Below, in pieces: positions 28,872 through 36,815 of a DNA stretch of 64,000 nucleotides. A program made the position numbers and the translations under genes. Under the pieces are notes generated by a model that did no database searches, was not told the origin of the DNA, and was given only the letters and a program-made list of their open reading frames with translations. Position 1 is the first letter of the stretch, and each line of letters starts with the position of its first letter. Where the stretch lies: the NCBI GenBank assembly GCA_020725525.1, contig DYEX01000061.1, forward strand, positions 48,659-112,658. The letters are read 5' to 3'. This DNA is from Desulfovirgula sp. Lineage in GTDB: Bacteria > Bacillota > Desulfotomaculia > Desulfotomaculales > Desulfovirgulaceae.

Positions 28872-30134
28872 ATGAAAGTGCTGGTGGTGGGCGGAGGCGG
28901 CCGGGAACACGCCCTGGTATGGAAACTAAAGCAAAGCCCCCGGGTGAAGGAAATCTTCTGTGCCCCGGGCAACGCCGGTATTGCCTCCCTGGCCCGCTGT
29001 GTACCCATCGGGGCGGAGGACATCCCCGGCCTCCTGGCCTTTGCCCGGCAGGAAAAAATCGACCTTACAGTGGTGGGGCCGGAAGCTCCCCTGACTATGG
29101 GCATTGTGGATTCCTTCAGTGAAGCCGGCCTGGCCATTTTCGGACCCACCGCCCGGGCCGCGGCCATTGAGGGCAGCAAGGTGCTGGCCAAGGAAATCAT
29201 GGCTAAATACGGCATTCCCACGGCCCGGTTTGCCGCTTTCAGCGAGGCCGGGGAAGCGGCCGCCTATATCCGCAGGTTGAATTCCCCCTGTGTGGTGAAG
29301 GCAGACGGTCTGGCCGCCGGAAAAGGTGTCATTGTCTGCCAGACGGTGGAAGAGGCCCTTGGCGCGGTAGAAGACATCATGGTTAAGGGCGTCTTCGGGG
29401 CGGCCGGCAGCAGGGTGGTGGTGGAGGAATACCTGACCGGCCAGGAAGTGAGCATTCTGGCCTTTACCGATGGAGAAACGGTTATTCCCATGCTTCCCGC
29501 CCAGGACCATAAACAGGTTTATGACGGGGACCGGGGTCCCAACACCGGCGGCATGGGTGCCTACGCACCGGCTCCCGTCTGCACACCGGAAGTCTACCAG
29601 ACCGCCCTGGAGAAAATCCTCATTCCCACCGTGCGGGCCATGGCTGCCGAAGGGCGGCCTTACCGGGGAGTTCTCTACGCGGGATTAATGGTCACCGGTG
29701 AAGGCCCCAGGGTCCTGGAATTTAACGCCCGCTTCGGCGACCCGGAGGCCCAGCCAGTGCTCATGCTCCTGGAAACCGACCTGGTGGAAATAATCGAAGC
29801 GGCATTGTCCGGCCGCCTGGGGGAAAAGGAAATCCGCTGGCGGCCGGGAGCGGCCGTGTGTGTGGTGCTGGCCTCGGGGGGCTACCCCGGCCCATACCGT
29901 AAGGGTTACCCCATTTCCGGCCTGGACCGGGTGCCTCCTGACGTGGTGGTCTTTCATGCCGGCACGGCCCTGGAAGACGGCCGGGTGGTTACGGCCGGCG
30001 GCCGGGTCCTGGGTGTAACCGCCGCGGCCGAAACCATTGCCGCAGCCATCGAAAAAGCCTATGCCGCCGTGGAACAAATCCACTTTGAAGGCATGCACTA
30101 CCGCCGGGACATCGGCCGCAAGGCTTTAATGTAA
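28872..30134 (+). CDS. purD: Phosphoribosylamine-glycine ligase (GAR synthetase)
   Basis: It joins phosphoribosylamine to glycine with ATP, the second purine step. The 420-aa ATP-grasp enzyme opens with MKVLVVGGGGREHAL and has VVKADGLAAGKGVIVC, the ATP lid loop. LEFNARFGDPEAQPVL carries the metal ligands. All domains of the monofunctional enzyme are present; there is no fusion. It is the last gene of the pur operon. A strong terminator follows at 30158-30190. Confidence 0.96.
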   Translation: MKVLVVGGGGREHALVWKLKQSPRVKEIFCAPGNAGIASLARCVPIGAEDIPGLLAFARQEKIDLTVVGPEAPLTMGIVDSFSEAGLAIFGPTARAAAIEGSKVLAKEIMAKYGIPTARFAAFSEAGEAAAYIRRLNSPCVVKADGLAAGKGVIVCQTVEEALGAVEDIMVKGVFGAAGSRVVVEEYLTGQEVSILAFTDGETVIPMLPAQDHKQVYDGDRGPNTGGMGAYAPAPVCTPEVYQTALEKILIPTVRAMAAEGRPYRGVLYAGLMVTGEGPRVLEFNARFGDPEAQPVLMLLETDLVEIIEAALSGRLGEKEIRWRPGAAVCVVLASGGYPGPYRKGYPISGLDRVPPDVVVFHAGTALEDGRVVTAGGRVLGVTAAAETIAAAIEKAYAAVEQIHFEGMHYRRDIGRKALM

Positions 30135-30157
30135 AGTGTGTTAACATACTATGTGAA

Positions 30158-30190
30158 AAAGGGGGCGGTGTACTGGCCCCCTTTACTTTT
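30158..30190 (+). terminator. Intrinsic terminator after purD
   Basis: AAAGGGGGC (30158-30166) pairs with GCCCCCTTT (30176-30184) around a 9-nt loop, and T-rich sequence (TTTACTTTTG) follows. It closes the purine operon. Confidence 0.85.
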
Positions 30191-30287
30191 GTAAAGAAGA
30201 AAAGGATTTTTCCATCCGGTGTCGAAGTCCATTGGAAAGAACCCTGTTCCCTTTGGGAATAATAGGATAAACCAGGGGGAGTGGCCA

Positions 30288-30599
30288 ATGGCATACACGG
30301 GCAAACTGAAGGACCCATTATTGGACGAATTATTTGAAGCGGTGCTCACACTGCGGGATATAGACGAATGCTACCAGTTCTTTGAAGACATCTGTACCGT
30401 GGCCGAGCTCAAAGCCATGGCCCAGCGCCTGGCCGTAGCCAAGATGCTGCAGGAAAACCGCACCTACACGGAAATTGCCGCCCAAACGGGAGCCAGCACG
30501 GCTACCATCAGCCGGGTTAAGCGCTGCCTGAATTACGGTGCCGACGGCTATAAACTGGTTCTGGCCCGGCTGGCCGGAAAGGAGAAAGCCCTCCGGTAA
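30288..30599 (+). CDS. YerC/YecD-family TrpR-related regulator
   Basis: A 103-aa helical DNA-binding protein of the TrpR superfamily. The helix-turn-helix is YTEIAAQTGASTATISRVKRCLNYG, around residues 63-88, with the family's preceding helix ICTVAELKAMAQRLAVAKML. TrpR itself binds tryptophan; the ligand of YerC-type proteins is not known. ATG 30288 follows AGGGGGAGTGG. It sits 120 bp before hisD, on the same strand but separated from it by a separate promoter. In relatives this regulator often adjoins histidine genes, which hints at control of his expression. That link is inferred. Confidence 0.85.
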   Translation: MAYTGKLKDPLLDELFEAVLTLRDIDECYQFFEDICTVAELKAMAQRLAVAKMLQENRTYTEIAAQTGASTATISRVKRCLNYGADGYKLVLARLAGKEKALR

Positions 30600-30609
30600 G
30601 GGCAGGCTA

Positions 30610-30639
30610 TTGACAGAGCCCGCATTGTTGGTTTATCAT
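30610..30639 (+). promoter_or_regulatory. Promoter of the his operon
   Basis: A perfect TTGACA (30610-30615) and TATCAT (30634-30639) stand 18 bp apart, about 80 bp before hisD. This implies the operon begins at hisD. Confidence 0.7.
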
Positions 30640-30719
30640 GTTGTCATAGTAGCAATTTAACTAATTAAAGTAAGGTGTCCGGTCATTTTCCCCGGGCCGT
30701 CCTGAAGGAGGAAACCCGC

Positions 30720-32027
30720 TTGATTAGAATTATTGGTGCGGAAGATCCGGCTCTGGAGCAACTGCTGGCCCGCCACCCGGCCGGCCGGGAGGAGGCTGCC
30801 GCCCAGGTAAGGGAGATCATAGCCGGTGTGCGGGCCGGTGGGGACGGGGCTCTTTGCCGGTATACCGCCCGTTTTGACGGAGTCACCCTGACACCGGAAG
30901 AGTTAAAAGTAAGGCCGGAAGAAATATCTGAAGCCCAAAAGCAGGTTAAAGAGGAATTTCTGGTCGCTCTAAAGCTGGCGGCAGAGAACATCACCGCCTA
31001 TCACCGCCGCCAGCTGACCAGCTCCTGGATGGAGCCCGATGCCCGGGGCCTTTTGGTGGGACAGCTGGTGCGTCCCCTGGCCCGGGTAGGTGTTTACGTG
31101 CCGGGAGGTACGGCAGCTTATCCCTCTTCGGTATTGATGAACGCTTTGCCTGCCCGGGTGGCCGGGGTGAAGGAAATAGTCATGGTTACCCCTCCCGACT
31201 GCGAGGGAAAGATCAATCCCCACACCCTGGTGGCCGCAGACCTGGCCGGAGTAACGGAAATTTACAAAGTGGGCGGGGCGCAGGCCATTGCCGCCCTGGC
31301 CTATGGAACGGAAAGTATCCGGCCGGTGGACAAAATTGTCGGGCCGGGCAATCTTTACGTTACCCTGGCCAAGCAGCAGGTTTTTGGCCTGGTGGATATC
31401 GACATGCTGGCCGGCCCCAGCGAAGTGCTGGTGATTGCCGATGATTCGGCCGATCCCCGGCATGTGGCCGCCGATATGCTTTCCCAGGCCGAACACGATC
31501 CCCTGGCCCGGGCCCTGCTTCTCACTCCGGACAGCCGGCTGGCAGAAGCCGTAAAAGAAGAACTGGAGCGCCAGTTGAATGAACTACCCCGGCGGGAAAT
31601 TGCCGCCCTCTCTCTGGCCAACCACGGAGCAATTGTACTTACCAGGGACATTGCCCAGGCCGTAGACCTGGCCAACCGCTTTGCCCCTGAACATCTGGAG
31701 CTGGTGGTGAGGGAGCCTTTCTCCTGGCTGGGACGCATTGCTACGGCCGGGGCCGTTTTTCTGGGGCCCCATGCTCCGGAACCCCTGGGGGATTACCTGG
31801 CCGGTCCCAGCCATGTTCTGCCCACCGGGGGCACCGCCCGTTTTTATTCCCCCCTGGGCGTGGATACCTTTTTAAAAAGGATCAGCGTTATCTCCTGCTC
31901 CCGGGAAGCGTTCCTGGAAATGGCTCCCCACATTATCCGGCTGGCCCGGGTGGAAGGCCTGGACGCCCACGCCAGGGCCGTAGAGATAAGGCTGGGCAAG
32001 TCATGCCTGGAGAGTGAAAAATTATGA
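30720..32027 (+). CDS. hisD: Histidinol dehydrogenase
   Basis: It oxidises L-histidinol twice with NAD to histidine, using zinc. The 435-aa protein shows VGVYVPGGTAAYPSSVLM, KVGGAQAIAALAYGT, the signature region IDMLAGPSEVLVIAD and the zinc-ligand and catalytic region FAPEHLEL. TTG 30720 follows AAGGAGG at 8 nt; the longer frame (from 30675) has no ribosome site. It overlaps hisC by 4 bp. It is the first gene of this his block; hisG and hisZ, which usually precede it in relatives, are not here. Confidence 0.95.
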   Translation: MIRIIGAEDPALEQLLARHPAGREEAAAQVREIIAGVRAGGDGALCRYTARFDGVTLTPEELKVRPEEISEAQKQVKEEFLVALKLAAENITAYHRRQLTSSWMEPDARGLLVGQLVRPLARVGVYVPGGTAAYPSSVLMNALPARVAGVKEIVMVTPPDCEGKINPHTLVAADLAGVTEIYKVGGAQAIAALAYGTESIRPVDKIVGPGNLYVTLAKQQVFGLVDIDMLAGPSEVLVIADDSADPRHVAADMLSQAEHDPLARALLLTPDSRLAEAVKEELERQLNELPRREIAALSLANHGAIVLTRDIAQAVDLANRFAPEHLELVVREPFSWLGRIATAGAVFLGPHAPEPLGDYLAGPSHVLPTGGTARFYSPLGVDTFLKRISVISCSREAFLEMAPHIIRLARVEGLDAHARAVEIRLGKSCLESEKL

Positions 32028-33097
32028 ATGCTGCCTTTGATCCCGCAGCGCTGGTGCGTCCGGATCTGGACGGGCTGGTACCCTACCAGGTCCATGTCCA
32101 TCACAACGTAATTAAACTGGACGCCAACGAAAATCCTTACGATTTTCCTCCGGCCATCCGGGAGGAAATCTGGCGGGAACTGGGGAATCATACCTTTACC
32201 CGCTATCCCGACCCCGTGGCCGGTGAGCTGGTCGACCGGCTTTCTGATTACACCGGCGTGCCGGCCGGCGGCATCCTGGCGGGCAACGGCTCCGATGAGC
32301 TGATCCTCACCCTGCTATTAACCTTTGGCACCGGAGGGCGGGTGGTCATCACCCCTCCCACCTTTTCCATGTACGAGGTGCATGCCCGCATAGCGGGGGC
32401 CCGGCCAGTAAACGTACCCCGCGGGCAAAACTTTGCCCTGGACGTACCGGGCGTGATCGCGGCGGCCCGGCATCCCGAAACCCGGGTGATCTTCCTGTGT
32501 TCACCCAACAACCCCACGGGGAACGCCACCCCGCCGGAGGAAGTGGCCGAAATACTAAAGAACAGCCGCGCCCTGGTGGTGGTGGACGAGGCCTACCAGG
32601 AATTTGGCGGGGAAAGCTGTGTACCCCTGTTGAAAGAATATTCCAACCTGGTGGTCCTGCGCACTTTTTCCAAAGCTTTCGGGTTGGCCGGCCTGCGGGT
32701 GGGCTATTTGCTGGCCGATCCGGCAGTGGTTAAACAACTGCTGCGCATCAAACAGCCCTTTAATTTGAATGCCTTTTCCCAGCTCGCCGCCCGCACGGTA
32801 ATTGTCCGCCGGGAAGAATTCGGCCAGTTGATCAACCAGATCCTGCAGGACCGGGAGGAACTCTACCGGGAACTGGCTGCCCTGCCGGGGGTCGAGGTTT
32901 TTCCCACCGCGGCTAATTTTATTCTTTTCCGCACCCCGTTGCCGGCAGAGCAGGTATACCGGGAATTGCTGGCGAACGGTATTTTAATCCGCAACATGCA
33001 CGGCCCCGGGCTGGAACAGTGCCTGCGGGTAACGGTGGGGAAAAAGGATGAAAACCGGCTTTTCCTGGAAAAGCTAAGAATAATTTTGGGGCTGTAG
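32024..33097 (+). CDS. hisC: Histidinol-phosphate aminotransferase
   Basis: A PLP enzyme that turns imidazole acetol phosphate plus glutamate into histidinol phosphate. The 357-aa fold-type I aminotransferase has KLDANENPYDFP, FLCSPNNPTGN, VVVDEAYQEFGG and the PLP lysine in RTFSKAFGLAGLRVGYLLA, near residue 220. It overlaps hisD by 4 bp (ATGA). Its stop is 3 bp from the hisB start codon used here, showing tight coupling. Activity on aromatic amino acids, known in some HisC enzymes, cannot be judged. Confidence 0.95.
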   Translation: MNAAFDPAALVRPDLDGLVPYQVHVHHNVIKLDANENPYDFPPAIREEIWRELGNHTFTRYPDPVAGELVDRLSDYTGVPAGGILAGNGSDELILTLLLTFGTGGRVVITPPTFSMYEVHARIAGARPVNVPRGQNFALDVPGVIAAARHPETRVIFLCSPNNPTGNATPPEEVAEILKNSRALVVVDEAYQEFGGESCVPLLKEYSNLVVLRTFSKAFGLAGLRVGYLLADPAVVKQLLRIKQPFNLNAFSQLAARTVIVRREEFGQLINQILQDREELYRELAALPGVEVFPTAANFILFRTPLPAEQVYRELLANGILIRNMHGPGLEQCLRVTVGKKDENRLFLEKLRIILGL

Positions 33098-33100
33098 GGG

Positions 33101-33703
33101 GTGGGGAAAATAGGATCACAGAGGGTGGCCGGGATCAAGCGCTGCACCGGTGAAACGGAAATCCGGGTGCACCTGAACCTGGATGGGACAGGCAATTACC
33201 AGATCAAGACGGGCATCGGTTTTCTGGATCACATGCTCTGTTTGTTAGTCCGGCACGCCTGTTTTGACCTGGAGCTCAACGCCCGGGGAGACCTGGAAGT
33301 GGACGGCCACCACACGGCGGAGGATACGGCCATTTGCCTGGGCCGGGCCCTGAAGGAAGCCCTGGGCAAAAAAGAAGGCATTAACCGTTACGGCCACGCC
33401 CTTTTGCCCATGGATGAGGCTTTAGTGCTGGTGGCGGTAGATTTAAGCGGCCGGGGCTTTTTAGCCTACGATGTTTCCCTGCCGTCACCCCGGGTGGGGA
33501 ATTTCGATACCGAGCTGGTGGAAGAATTCCTGCGGGCACTGGCCTTAAACGGGGAATTTACCCTGCACGTACGTCTCCTGGCCGGGCGGAACACCCACCA
33601 TATCATTGAAGCCATATTCAAGGGCCTGGGCCGGGCGCTGAAATCCGCCCTGGCTGCGGATCCCCGGACGTCAGGGGTGCCCTCCACTAAAGGGTTGTTG
33701 TAG
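33101..33703 (+). CDS. hisB: Imidazoleglycerol-phosphate dehydratase
   Basis: It removes water from imidazole glycerol phosphate, using manganese. The roughly 200-aa protein is the single-function form without the phosphatase domain seen in enterics. Both His-rich motifs are seen: DGHHTAEDTAICLG and NTHHIIEAIFKGLGRAL. FLDHML, near residue 45, is also family-typical. The start is uncertain. GTG 33101 is used, but GTG 33125, at VAGIKRCTGETEI, would give the usual N-terminal length. Neither has a strong ribosome site, so coupling to hisC translation is likely. Confidence 0.94.
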   Translation: MGKIGSQRVAGIKRCTGETEIRVHLNLDGTGNYQIKTGIGFLDHMLCLLVRHACFDLELNARGDLEVDGHHTAEDTAICLGRALKEALGKKEGINRYGHALLPMDEALVLVAVDLSGRGFLAYDVSLPSPRVGNFDTELVEEFLRALALNGEFTLHVRLLAGRNTHHIIEAIFKGLGRALKSALAADPRTSGVPSTKGLL

Positions 33704-33731
33704 TGTTCTGGCGGGGGAGGGGGCGAAAGTT

Positions 33732-34343
33732 TTGATTGCCATTATTGATTACGGGATGGGAAACCTGCGCAGTGTCCAGAAAGCCTTTGAAATGGTGGGA
33801 TGGCCGGCAGAAGTGGTGCAGGATCCGGCCCGGGTGGGGCAGGCCCGGGGAGTAGTCCTGCCGGGAGTGGGAGCCTTCCGGGATGCCATGGACAATCTTA
33901 AAGCTGCCGGCCTGGACCAGGCGGTGAAAGAAGCCATTGCCGGAGGCAAGCCCTTTTTGGGTATCTGCCTGGGACTGCAGCTCCTGTTTGAAGTGAGTGA
34001 GGAGTTTGGCTCGACACCGGGCCTGGGTATTTTCCCCGGCCGGGTGCGCCGTATTCACTGGGGGGTTAAAATCCCCCACATGGGGTGGAACCAGGTATTT
34101 TTCCAGAAGGAGATTTTCCTGACCCGGAGAATTCCTGACGGAGCAACTTTTTATTTCGTTCATTCATATTATGTAGACCCGGGGGACCAGGACCTGGTGG
34201 CGGGGGTAACTACCTACGGTCAGCCCTTTACCTCCATGGTCAATCGGGGTAACGTTTTTGGCATCCAGTTTCACCCGGAAAAGAGCAGCACCCTGGGGCT
34301 AAAAATTCTGCAAAACTTTGGGGAGTTGGTGGCCAAATGTTAA
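33732..34343 (+). CDS. hisH: Imidazole glycerol phosphate synthase glutaminase subunit
   Basis: A class I glutamine amidotransferase that feeds ammonia to HisF. The 203-aa protein opens with IAIIDYGMGNLRSVQKAF. The nucleophile cysteine lies in FLGICLGLQLLFE, near residue 80, and the His-Glu pair is in GIQFHPEKSS. TTG 33732 follows GGGGGAGGGGGCG. It overlaps hisA by 7 bp. The partner cyclase HisF is encoded two genes on, so the complex is complete. Confidence 0.94.
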   Translation: MIAIIDYGMGNLRSVQKAFEMVGWPAEVVQDPARVGQARGVVLPGVGAFRDAMDNLKAAGLDQAVKEAIAGGKPFLGICLGLQLLFEVSEEFGSTPGLGIFPGRVRRIHWGVKIPHMGWNQVFFQKEIFLTRRIPDGATFYFVHSYYVDPGDQDLVAGVTTYGQPFTSMVNRGNVFGIQFHPEKSSTLGLKILQNFGELVAKC

Positions 34344-35083
34344 TTATCCCGGCAATTGACCTGCGGGCAGGCAAATGTGTGCGCCTGGTAGAGGGCCGGC
34401 TGGACAGGGAAACCGTTTACTCCGATGATCCCGTCGCTGTAGCCCGCCTCTGGGAAGACCAGGGCGCCCGCTGGCTGCACGTGGTGGATCTGGATGGAGC
34501 CTTTACCGGCGAGCCCAAAAACTGGGACATGATCCGGGGCATCCTTTCCGCCGTCCGCATACCCGTGCAGGTAGGAGGGGGCATCCGGGACATGGCGGTA
34601 ATTGAGCAACTCTTGGAGCTGGGTGCCGCCCGGGTGATCCTGGGCACGGTGGCTATTATCAATCCCGGCATGGTGGCCGAGGCCTGTGCCCGTTACGGCG
34701 AGTCCATTGTGGTGGGCATCGACGCCCGCAACGGCAAAGTGGCCATTGAAGGCTGGGGAGTGACGGCAGAAAAGAACGCCCTGGAACTGGCCGCCGAGAT
34801 GAAAGGCCTGGGTGTCAAACGGGTGGTGTTTACCGACATCTGGCGGGACGGTACGCTCAAAGGGCCGAACCTGGCCGTGGTGGAGGAAGTGGCCCGGTCC
34901 ACGCAGCTCAAGATCATTGCATCCGGAGGGGTTTCCAGCCTGGCTGATCTGCGGGCCCTGAAGGCCATGGAACCCCTGGGGGTGGAAGCGGTGATTATCG
35001 GCAAGGCCCTTTATGCCGGCACCATAAATTTGCGGGATGCCCTGGACATTGCCCGGGAGGAATTGGAGGAGCAGGTGTGCTAA
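34337..35083 (+). CDS. hisA: Phosphoribosylformimino-AICAR ribotide isomerase
   Basis: It opens the ribose of ProFAR to the ribulose form. The 248-aa TIM barrel opens with [19 protein letters not shown] and has [13 protein letters not shown], the phosphate-site [20 protein letters not shown] and [15 protein letters not shown]. The two catalytic aspartates are in DLRAGK and in the TDIWRDGT segment. It overlaps both neighbours by 7 bp (hisH and hisF), a sign of translational coupling. Dual use in tryptophan synthesis (PriA) is not suggested here. Confidence 0.95.
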   Translation: MLIIPAIDLRAGKCVRLVEGRLDRETVYSDDPVAVARLWEDQGARWLHVVDLDGAFTGEPKNWDMIRGILSAVRIPVQVGGGIRDMAVIEQLLELGAARVILGTVAIINPGMVAEACARYGESIVVGIDARNGKVAIEGWGVTAEKNALELAAEMKGLGVKRVVFTDIWRDGTLKGPNLAVVEEVARSTQLKIIASGGVSSLADLRALKAMEPLGVEAVIIGKALYAGTINLRDALDIAREELEEQVC

Positions 35084-35886
35084 CCAAACGTATTATCCCC
35101 TGTTTGGACGTTACCGACGGACGGGTGGTCAAGGGAACTAATTTTGTTAACCTGCGGGATGCCGGGGATCCGGTGGAGCTGGCTGCTCTTTATGACCGGG
35201 AAGGGGCCGACGAACTGGTTTTCTTGGATATCACTGCTTCGGCCCGGGGCCGCAAAACGGTCCTGGACATGGTTTACCGCACGGCGGGGGAAGTATTCAT
35301 CCCTTTTACCGTAGGCGGGGGGATTGGCTCCCTGGAGGACATCCGGGCCATCCTGTCCGCGGGAGCCGACAAGGTATCCATAAATACTGCAGCGGTAAAA
35401 AATCCCCGGCTGGTGGCGGATGCAGCGCAGCGATTCGGCAGTCAGTGCATTGTGGTGGCTATTGATGCCCGCCGGACAGGGGAAGGAAAGTGGGAAGTGT
35501 ACATACACGGCGGACGCACCCCCACCGGCATTGACGCTGTGGAGTGGGCCAGGCAGGTGGAAGCACTGGGGGCAGGGGAGATCCTGCTCACCAGTATGGA
35601 CAGGGACGGCACCAAAGACGGCTACGACCTGGAGCTAACCCGTACTGTGGCCCGGGCAGTAAACATACCGGTAATTGCTTCCGGTGGGGTGGGCACTTTA
35701 GAGCATATTGCCCAGGGGCTGACCACCGGCGAGGCCGATGCGGCCCTGGCGGCTTCCATCTTTCATTTTGGTGAATACTCCATCCGCCAGGTAAAGGAGT
35801 ACCTCAAGGAACGGGGTGTCCCCGTACGGCTGCCCTGCCAGGTAAGGGTACACGGCATTTACGCGGCATATAATCGCGGCATATAA
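35077..35886 (+). CDS. hisF: Imidazole glycerol phosphate synthase cyclase subunit
   Basis: With HisH it makes imidazole glycerol phosphate and AICAR; the AICAR re-enters purine synthesis through PurH. The 269-aa TIM barrel opens with [19 protein letters not shown], holding the catalytic Asp11. The second aspartate is in [16 protein letters not shown], near residue 175. The phosphate site is [28 protein letters not shown]. The tail from about residue 250 ([18 protein letters not shown]) is longer than usual by some 15 residues and not conserved to my eye. GTG start inside the hisA end. Confidence 0.95.
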   Translation: MLTKRIIPCLDVTDGRVVKGTNFVNLRDAGDPVELAALYDREGADELVFLDITASARGRKTVLDMVYRTAGEVFIPFTVGGGIGSLEDIRAILSAGADKVSINTAAVKNPRLVADAAQRFGSQCIVVAIDARRTGEGKWEVYIHGGRTPTGIDAVEWARQVEALGAGEILLTSMDRDGTKDGYDLELTRTVARAVNIPVIASGGVGTLEHIAQGLTTGEADAALAASIFHFGEYSIRQVKEYLKERGVPVRLPCQVRVHGIYAAYNRGI

Positions 35887-35910
35887 TATAAAAAACAGGA
35901 GGATAAACCC

Positions 35911-36696
35911 ATGACCTTTGACGCCAGCTGTTTGAAATACGACAGTGCCGGTTTGATCCCGGCCATCATCCAGGACGCCGATACCAGTATGGTGTTGATG
36001 ATGGCCTATATGAACAGGGAAGCGCTGGAAAAAACCCTGGCCACCGGGGAAACCTGGTTCTGGAGCCGCAGCCGGCAAAAGTTGTGGCACAAGGGGGAAA
36101 CCTCCGGCAACGTGCAAAAGGTGCAGGAGATAACCTGCGATTGCGACCGGGACACCCTGCTGGTAAAGGTCAAGCAAACGGGAGCGGCCTGCCACGAGGG
36201 TTACTTCACCTGCTTCCACTACCGCATCAATCCGGAAACGGGGCAAACGGAAGTGATTGGGGAGCAGCAGTTTAACCCGGAAGAGGTTTACGGCTCCAAA
36301 TGCCAGCCGGAGGATAACCCGCCGGCAGCAGGCGTTTCCGGCAGTGCACCGGCCCCCGGTGAGGAAGAAAAACTAGTGCACGAAGATAAAGAAACCGCTC
36401 CAGCGGCCAATGCCCTGATATTGGAGGAACTGTTCCAGGTAATCAAGGAACGGCAGGAGAAACGCCCCCCCGGTTCCTATACCGCCAAACTCTTTAACAA
36501 GGGCCTGGACAAAATGCTCGAAAAGCTGGGAGAAGAGACCACCGAGCTGATCATCGAGGCCAAGAACCGGGACCGGGAAGAAGTTGTCGAGGAAAGCGCC
36601 GATGTACTTTACCACCTGCTGGTAATCCTGGCCGAACAGGGCATTACACCGGCAGAGGTGTTTGCTGAACTGGCCGAGCGGAGAAAGGATGATTAG
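35911..36696 (+). CDS. hisI: Bifunctional phosphoribosyl-AMP cyclohydrolase / phosphoribosyl-ATP pyrophosphatase
   Basis: A HisI-HisE fusion of 261 aa that runs the second and third steps of histidine synthesis. The N-terminal PRA-CH domain has [19 protein letters not shown] and the zinc/magnesium residues in CDCDRDTLL and [15 protein letters not shown] low-complexity linker (about 125-160) follows. The C-terminal PRA-PH domain has [17 protein letters not shown] and [17 protein letters not shown], a MazG-like helix pair. A good ribosome site (ACAGGAGG) precedes ATG 35911. It is the last his gene; a terminator follows. Confidence 0.95.
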   Translation: MTFDASCLKYDSAGLIPAIIQDADTSMVLMMAYMNREALEKTLATGETWFWSRSRQKLWHKGETSGNVQKVQEITCDCDRDTLLVKVKQTGAACHEGYFTCFHYRINPETGQTEVIGEQQFNPEEVYGSKCQPEDNPPAAGVSGSAPAPGEEEKLVHEDKETAPAANALILEELFQVIKERQEKRPPGSYTAKLFNKGLDKMLEKLGEETTELIIEAKNRDREEVVEESADVLYHLLVILAEQGITPAEVFAELAERRKDD

Positions 36697-36714
36697 TACA
36701 AAATTATAAAATTC

Positions 36715-36752
36715 ACCCGGTCTTGTTGTTAAATACGCCGGGTTTTTCTTTT
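36715..36752 (+). terminator. Intrinsic terminator after the his operon
   Basis: ACCCGG (36715-36720) pairs with CCGGGT (36738-36743), followed by TTTTTCTTTT. It lies 19 bp past the hisIE stop. Confidence 0.8.
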
Positions 36753-36779
36753 GCAGTGGTACCGAAAGACCAGGGCCTG

Positions 36780-36788
36780 TGGTATAAT
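36780..36788 (+). promoter_or_regulatory. Extended -10 promoter for pcrA
   Basis: TGGTATAAT is a perfect extended -10 element, 28 bp before the pcrA start. There is no clear -35 box at the right distance, as is common with extended -10 promoters. The leader would be very short. Confidence 0.5.
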
Positions 36789-36815
36789 GCACCCTGGATG
36801 GGAAGTGATCGGCAA

